Positions 59,477-64,000 of a stretch of DNA of 64,000 nucleotides are shown one piece after another. Within the stretch, counting starts at the first letter, position 1; every line of letters begins with the position of its first letter. A program made the position numbers and the translations under genes. The stretch is from NCBI GenBank assembly GCA_049115735.1, contig JAGDZP010000039.1, forward strand, positions 1 through 64,000. The letters are read 5' to 3'. The stretch is from CAXBNB01 sp049115735 (GTDB taxonomy: Bacteria > Bacteroidota > Bacteroidia > Cytophagales > Cyclobacteriaceae). Below the pieces are notes generated by a model. That model was given only the letters and a program-made list of their open reading frames with translations, searched no databases and was not told where the DNA came from.

Positions 59477-60889
59477 CTACATAGGCTGATATTCAAATGG
59501 CAGATATTCAGCCACTCTCTCCCAAGACCAGTAACCAAATGTAGTCACTGCGAGCGACTCTTTAAAGAATCCCCTTGAATTCACCGTGACATTTGGGTAA
59601 TTAAGTTTCATAAATGACACTTGTTTTCCCAAGCTAACACCCCTCCTCAGGTGGTTGTTATAATATTTTTGCACAAAAGGATCGTATCCCATCGCGTAAC
59701 GAATTTGCTCATCAACATACGCAGAGCTCTCATTTTCCTTTGTGTAAACTATCTTTAGGTAATTATCAAAGCTCATCTTTTTTCTATCTATCGATGATGT
59801 TGACCTCATTATTTCCTCAATATTTATTTTAGTATCCTTGACATCCTTTTTAGCTGGAAGCTCATCTACCGCTGAAATTTTGAAACCTTCTTCTTCAATT
59901 TGATTGGCCACCAGCGATCTCAAAAAATGGTTCAATGACCCATGATAACTTTTGAGCCTATTTTTCATCCATTGCTTTCTTTCCCTTTCGTTTTTGGGAT
60001 CAAGCTCCTTAAAATTAGAAACTCCTCTACTTCTTGTGCTTCCACTACCCATTTCAAAATAATCAAGGTAGTAATCCAGCTCATAGCCAAGCGACATATT
60101 CAAAATAATCAATGGTTTGTACGCCTTAACCACCACGGTTTGTTTTTCATCATTAAACTCAAAGTCCAACACCTCAGGATTCACTATTTCACACTTACGT
60201 GCATTATTTGTACTCCCTAAAAATTCTTGTTTGAATATCCCATAGTACTTATCCCATTCCTTGTATTTCAAGGACACAACCTTCAACTCTTTTAATTGAT
60301 TTATTTTTGGTGTCAGCGTGAACTGATAATTAATTTCCCTGTTTGCACCGTTCACATTTACTTTTGCTACATCTATCTCGTAAGATATATGAGAAGCGGC
60401 CAATTCGTAGCTGCCTTCCAGCACCTCCGTAATTTCAAATTCTCCATCTAAATTAGTCGAGCTACCCTTCAGCGTACCTGCGATAAATACATTTACCCCA
60501 ACCACTGGTTCCTCACTATACTTATCCAAAACCTTCCCAGCAATGGAATAGGTAAAATCAAGTGCTTCTTCACTTTTTTTGAAAATAATAATTTGATCAT
60601 TGACTTCTTTAAAGCCGAGATTGGTATCTACTAGAAGTACTGTAAGTATTTCATCAACCGTCTCGTTCCGAAGGTTCACGGTGAAGCGCTGGTTTTCTCG
60701 AAACAAAGAAGAATTGTAACTGAAGTACACTTTGGTCTTCATACTTATTTCCTCAAGAATCACTTCTATCTTCTCAAATGTTGCCTCAATATCCATCTTC
60801 CGATCCAATGGACGCACTTGTCCAAAGCACAGAGTATTGGTGCAAACCATGAACATAATAATGTGATATAATCGCAATTTTTGTTTCAA
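59477..60889 (-). CDS. STN / carboxypeptidase-regulatory-like protein without a TonB receptor barrel
   Basis: A 470-residue exported protein. A signal peptide ends at CFG-Q near residue 24; the start is a TTG. An STN domain (about 30-105, EVILEEISMKTKVYFSYNSS) is followed by a CarboxypepD_reg-like beta domain (about 112-200, IAGKVLDKYSEEPVVGVNVF). The rest (to 470) is a mixed alpha/beta region I do not recognise; no TonB plug or barrel is visible. In SusC-type receptors the first two domains precede a barrel, so this looks like a free-standing signalling version. It lies between sigma and FecR genes. Confidence 0.8.
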   Translation of the reverse strand: MKQKLRLYHIIMFMVCTNTLCFGQVRPLDRKMDIEATFEKIEVILEEISMKTKVYFSYNSSLFRENQRFTVNLRNETVDEILTVLLVDTNLGFKEVNDQIIIFKKSEEALDFTYSIAGKVLDKYSEEPVVGVNVFIAGTLKGSSTNLDGEFEITEVLEGSYELAASHISYEIDVAKVNVNGANREINYQFTLTPKINQLKELKVVSLKYKEWDKYYGIFKQEFLGSTNNARKCEIVNPEVLDFEFNDEKQTVVVKAYKPLIILNMSLGYELDYYLDYFEMGSGSTRSRGVSNFKELDPKNERERKQWMKNRLKSYHGSLNHFLRSLVANQIEEEGFKISAVDELPAKKDVKDTKINIEEIMRSTSSIDRKKMSFDNYLKIVYTKENESSAYVDEQIRYAMGYDPFVQKYYNNHLRRGVSLGKQVSFMKLNYPNVTVNSRGFFKESLAVTTFGYWSWERVAEYLPFEYQPM

Positions 60890-60955
60890 GTCAATTGCTG
60901 CTACAGGAACAATACAAAGCTAAAACATAAATACGATGTTGATCAAAAAGAATTG

Positions 60956-61507
60956 CTAAGCCGTGCGGATATAAGCCTTCAACTTTTCCCGTAGCACCTT
61001 GAGTGCCTTGCCCATTTGTACTTCTATAGTTTTAATTGAAAGGCCAAGGTGGTCGGCAATTTCCTGATATTTCAATCCCTCGAACCTGCTCAACTTAAAT
61101 ATTTTTTGACACTGCGGAGGCAATGAATCAATAGCATCATAAATTTTCCTTTCCAGATTAGAATCTTCCACATCATCAAAGAAGTTATAAGATTCGGTTT
61201 CCATTTTCACCATAACATACTGCCTATAGTTGTCCCGGACTTTGAGGTGCTTGATATGATTGAGGCAGGTATTGTGTACTGAGCGATAGAGGTATGATTT
61301 AATAGAGGAGTCAGGCGCAATAGATTCACATTTTTCCCAGAATTTAACAAACACCTCCTGCACAATTTCTTCAGCCACATCTATTTCATCCAGGTACTTA
61401 CTTGCGTAACTGCACAATGCTTTGTAATGCTGGTTAAATACCATCTCAAATGCAGCCTTGTCTTTATTTCTCAGTCTGCCTACCAGTATGTCCGATTGCT
61501 CTTGCAA
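60956..61507 (-). CDS. ECF sigma factor (FecI-like)
   Basis: A 183-residue RNA polymerase sigma factor of the Bacteroidota ECF group. Region 2 includes AFEMVFNQHYKALCSYASKY and DVAEEIVQEVFVKFWEK. Region 4 includes LPPQCQKIFKLSRFEGLKY followed by EIADHLGLSIKTIEVQMGKA. The start is TTG: a stop lies three codons upstream and no ATG is available. It heads sigma - STN protein - FecR, with spacers of 66 and 72 bases, in which FecR is expected to hold the sigma until an envelope signal arrives. Confidence 0.95.
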   Translation of the reverse strand: MQEQSDILVGRLRNKDKAAFEMVFNQHYKALCSYASKYLDEIDVAEEIVQEVFVKFWEKCESIAPDSSIKSYLYRSVHNTCLNHIKHLKVRDNYRQYVMVKMETESYNFFDDVEDSNLERKIYDAIDSLPPQCQKIFKLSRFEGLKYQEIADHLGLSIKTIEVQMGKALKVLREKLKAYIRTA

Positions 61508-61686
61508 AAGTTTCTAGGTTTTCGGTGATTGTTTTACCACAATTTTAGTCAACCAAAGCTGAATTCTCTATTGTGTTTGTTTGGGTTGTCAAAATCCATC
61601 AATTTTGATGCCATCAGTTCTTTTGATGTCCCAATGTATAAAGACACTAAAAATAGTAAAAAGGTTTAGCCGGTAACTAAATTCCT

Positions 61687-62760
61687 ATGAATATTTTTTT
61701 CAACAAAAACTGCTATAACCTCAATTCACTTGACAAACTCGTGGAGGCTGCTCCATTTTTTGAAGAAGGAATCAAATTCATTCAACAATTCAGCTGTGGA
61801 CAACCAACCTTTGAATTCAAGACGAGTGGGGCTACTGGCATGGCTAAAATGATCACTATTACCAGGAGACAGATTCTTGCTAGCATCAAACAAACCGAAA
61901 ACGCATTGGGTTTAAAGAAAGGAGAAACTGTACTTGTATGCCTTTCCCCAGGTTTTGTTGCCACTAAAATGATGTTGGCGAGGTGTATGAAGATTGGTAT
62001 GGATATCGTCCTTAAGAAACCAAGCAGCAACCCATTCGAAAGTCTTGATGTTGATGATCAAATAGATTTCGCTTCTTTTGTACCACTTCAGGTCCAACAC
62101 ATTATAGACTCAGAGCATACCAATATATTAGATGGGATTAGAAATATTTTGATCGGTGGTGGCCCAATCAGCCTGGGGTTGGAATATTCATTGTCTACCT
62201 CAAAATCAAATATTTATCACACATACGGCATGACCGAAAGCGTTTCGCATATTGCATTAAGAAAGTTGAATTCTGGCAACAAGCTGTTCGAAATTTTGGG
62301 CGACACGCTCGCCCATCGGAATGATGATGGCTGCCTAAGTGTAAAAGGTGAGATCACTAATAATCAAACAGTAGAAACGAATGACCTGGTAGAATTTGAA
62401 GATAAAAGACATTTCAAGTGGTTGGGTAGAAAAGACAATCTCATAAACTCCGGTGGAGTGAAGATCATATCTGAGGCGGTTGAAGAATTTTTAGCACCTC
62501 TGATGACTGACATTCAAATTACGTCAGATTTTTTTCTTTATGGAATTAAAGACAATCTCCTGGGAGAAAAATTGATAATGATCGTAGAAGGCGAGATCCA
62601 GAGTAAGAGTATCTTTAAGCACATTGCCAACCCTCTTAAGACAAAGTTCGGGAAATATCATATCCCAAAGGAAATTTATTGGGTCAGGGAATTTACCAGA
62701 ACGAGTTCCGGAAAGATCAAACGGAAAGCAACTCTTGAATTGATCAAAGGCGAATTATAG
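61687..62760 (+). CDS. menE: AMP-binding acyl-CoA ligase (MenE-like)
   Basis: Adenylate-forming enzyme of 357 residues, short for the superfamily and typical of o-succinylbenzoate-CoA ligase from menaquinone synthesis. The AMP-binding P-loop is FKTSGATGMAKMITITRRQI near residue 40. YHTYGMTESVSHIAL near 178 is the adenine motif. WLGRKDNLINSGG near 246 and RTSSGKIKRKATL near 339, with the catalytic lysine, complete it. It is the only plus-strand gene here; its stop overlaps the end of coaX by 6 bases. No other men genes are present, so the substrate is inferred. Confidence 0.8.
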   Translation: MNIFFNKNCYNLNSLDKLVEAAPFFEEGIKFIQQFSCGQPTFEFKTSGATGMAKMITITRRQILASIKQTENALGLKKGETVLVCLSPGFVATKMMLARCMKIGMDIVLKKPSSNPFESLDVDDQIDFASFVPLQVQHIIDSEHTNILDGIRNILIGGGPISLGLEYSLSTSKSNIYHTYGMTESVSHIALRKLNSGNKLFEILGDTLAHRNDDGCLSVKGEITNNQTVETNDLVEFEDKRHFKWLGRKDNLINSGGVKIISEAVEEFLAPLMTDIQITSDFFLYGIKDNLLGEKLIMIVEGEIQSKSIFKHIANPLKTKFGKYHIPKEIYWVREFTRTSSGKIKRKATLELIKGEL

Positions 62761-63519
62761 AATCTTCTTCCGAATTTCCAAAATACCATCAAGGGTCAGA
62801 TGCGGTAAGATCTCATCAATCACTCCGTGCAATGGCTTGAAAATGAAGGAAAGCCCTCCGGTAGCAGCTACTTTTGCCTCAGTATTCATTTCATTTTTAG
62901 TCTGCTCAACCATATGCTTTACCAATCCTACATAACCTTGCATTATGCCAGATTGCATAGCTTCAATGGTATTTCTACCAATCAGTTTCGAAGGGATCTC
63001 CAAAGGTATTTCAGGCAATTTAGCTGTGTTAGAAGAGAGTGCCTTCATGGCAGTCCTCACACCAGGAGCAATGGCCACACCTAATATTTTTCCTCTATCA
63101 GAAACAGAAGTAAAAGTCAGCGCTGTACCAAAGTCCACCACGACGCAAGGCTGTCCAAATTTCGCATAAGCTCCAATCGCATTAGCCGCCAGGTCTGTAC
63201 CAATTTCATAGGGATTATCAATTTCCAAATCCAACATTTCAATGATATTCCCACTAATCAAAAAAGGCTCTAATGGAAACAAACTATTAGAAGCCTGAAT
63301 TATTCGTTCGGTCAAATCCGGTACTACACTACTTACAGAAACAGACTGTATAGCATCAGCTGCAATGTCGTTTTCCAGAAAGTACTGCCTCAACTTGATT
63401 CCGTACTCCGCGGCTATGGTTTCCGTATTACTGGGAATGCGGAAAATAAATGGATATTCTCCGTTAGATTCCAATCCAAAAACCACATCAGAATTTCCTA
63501 TATCAATTACTAGATTCAT
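62755..63519 (-). CDS. coaX: Type III pantothenate kinase
   Basis: Phosphorylates pantothenate, the first step of coenzyme A synthesis. The 254-residue ASKHA-fold protein opens with MNLVIDIGNSDVVFGLE, the phosphate 1 motif. It carries EIGTDLAANAIGAYAKFG near residue 105, CVVVDFGTALTFTSV near 130 and VAATGGLSFIFKP near 220, all diagnostic of CoaX. It starts at an ATG 3 bases after the oxidoreductase stop and probably shares its transcript. Confidence 0.95.
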   Translation of the reverse strand: MNLVIDIGNSDVVFGLESNGEYPFIFRIPSNTETIAAEYGIKLRQYFLENDIAADAIQSVSVSSVVPDLTERIIQASNSLFPLEPFLISGNIIEMLDLEIDNPYEIGTDLAANAIGAYAKFGQPCVVVDFGTALTFTSVSDRGKILGVAIAPGVRTAMKALSSNTAKLPEIPLEIPSKLIGRNTIEAMQSGIMQGYVGLVKHMVEQTKNEMNTEAKVAATGGLSFIFKPLHGVIDEILPHLTLDGILEIRKKIL

Positions 63520-63522
63520 TCA

Positions 63523-64000
63523 CTAATTATTAGTTGTAACCACCACTTTTCCTGTGGATTTTCCAGACTGAAAAAAGTTAATGGCATCATGCATTTCATC
63601 CCATGCAAAAACCTTCCCCACCTTCGGTTTACCCAAATCCATTTTTGACATGGCTCCCAGCATTTCATTCATGATATGAACCCTGTCATAGAGCCAAATC
63701 AGATTAAAAGCCAGCACACCTTTGTTGTCCTGAATCATTTCCTGCGGGTCAATTTTTGGTCTTGTGAGAAAAAGCCAAATTAGCTTGAAGTAATTTGGAA
63801 TTTTCCCAGGAGATGCGAATTGAGAAGCTCCTACAACAACCATCCGTCCTTGCGGGGACATGCGCTTGTAGCCAGCTTTGAATATTTTTCCACCAATGCT
63901 TTCGACGATCAAATTCAGTTCTTTGCCATCCAACGCTTCATCAAGTTTTTTAGCAAAATCATAGCCTCGGACAATGGTTTTATTAAAACCCTCTTCCTCC
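63523..64000 (-). CDS. Zinc-type alcohol dehydrogenase / quinone oxidoreductase (partial)
   Basis: Truncated by the window edge: the frame stays open to 64000, so the TTG at 63933 is not the true start. The visible 158 residues are the C-terminal half of an MDR oxidoreductase. They include a Rossmann strand-helix (GKELNLIVESIGGKIFKAGY), SPQGRMVVVGASQ, and the C-terminal GKVFAWDEMHDAINFFQSGK and GKVVVTT. The pattern resembles the VAT-1/quinone oxidoreductase branch. It lies 3 bases upstream of coaX on the same strand. Confidence 0.85.
   Translation of the reverse strand, partial: EEEGFNKTIVRGYDFAKKLDEALDGKELNLIVESIGGKIFKAGYKRMSPQGRMVVVGASQFASPGKIPNYFKLIWLFLTRPKIDPQEMIQDNKGVLAFNLIWLYDRVHIMNEMLGAMSKMDLGKPKVGKVFAWDEMHDAINFFQSGKSTGKVVVTTNN

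Overview
The window reads as the chromosome of a free-living, probably marine, member of the Bacteroidota, most likely order Cytophagales. The evidence is a type IX secretion (T9SS) C-terminal sorting domain on a giant secreted protein, an ECF sigma / FecR / STN-domain cassette, Bacteroidota-type promoters (TTTG, 19 bases, TAnnTTTG; a perfect example precedes the tRNA-Thr), a bacillithiol biosynthesis gene, frequent TTG starts and weak Shine-Dalgarno sequences. The genus cannot be fixed from the sequence. No rRNA, CRISPR array, insertion sequence or intact prophage was seen. One 61-base run of N lies inside a gene.

Layout. 0-2 kb: a membrane class III nucleotide cyclase and a small nucleotidyltransferase pair. 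2-7 kb: the leucine operon leuC-leuD-leuA-leuB on the minus strand. 7-18 kb: single housekeeping or accessory genes (PepSY membrane protein, YbjN-like protein, divergent Nramp-like transporter, glycosyltransferase plus pdxH, miaE, yqgE, a long DUF349 protein). 18.3-22.3 kb: two tRNA genes (Thr-UGU and a CAU tRNA, probably Ile2) flanking a gene-poor stretch with decayed ORFs and an ECF-sigma operon of tiny membrane proteins. 22.3-27 kb: HAD phosphatase, site-2 protease, then bshB1, an M23/LysM peptidase and trxB on the minus strand. 27.2-45.7 kb: one gene for a repeat protein of about 6,150 residues carrying a T9SS signal. 46-56.5 kb: five closely spaced minus-strand genes. 56.8-61.5 kb: a CNT nucleoside transporter and an ECF sigma/STN/FecR cassette. 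61.7-64 kb: menE-like, coaX and a truncated oxidoreductase.

The most unusual block is 45,972-56,520. In transcription order it encodes a nucleotide-translocase-like membrane domain fused to HEAT repeats and a degenerate cyclic-nucleotide-binding domain, a protein with three TIR/DUF4062-like modules, a membrane-anchored STAND NTPase with a WD40 propeller, an outer-membrane barrel, and a propeller lipoprotein. The giant T9SS protein follows. The gaps are 34, -4, 15 and 16 bases, which suggests one transcript. I infer an envelope-spanning sensing or signalling device whose input may be nucleotide-related. Its function is not established by the sequence.
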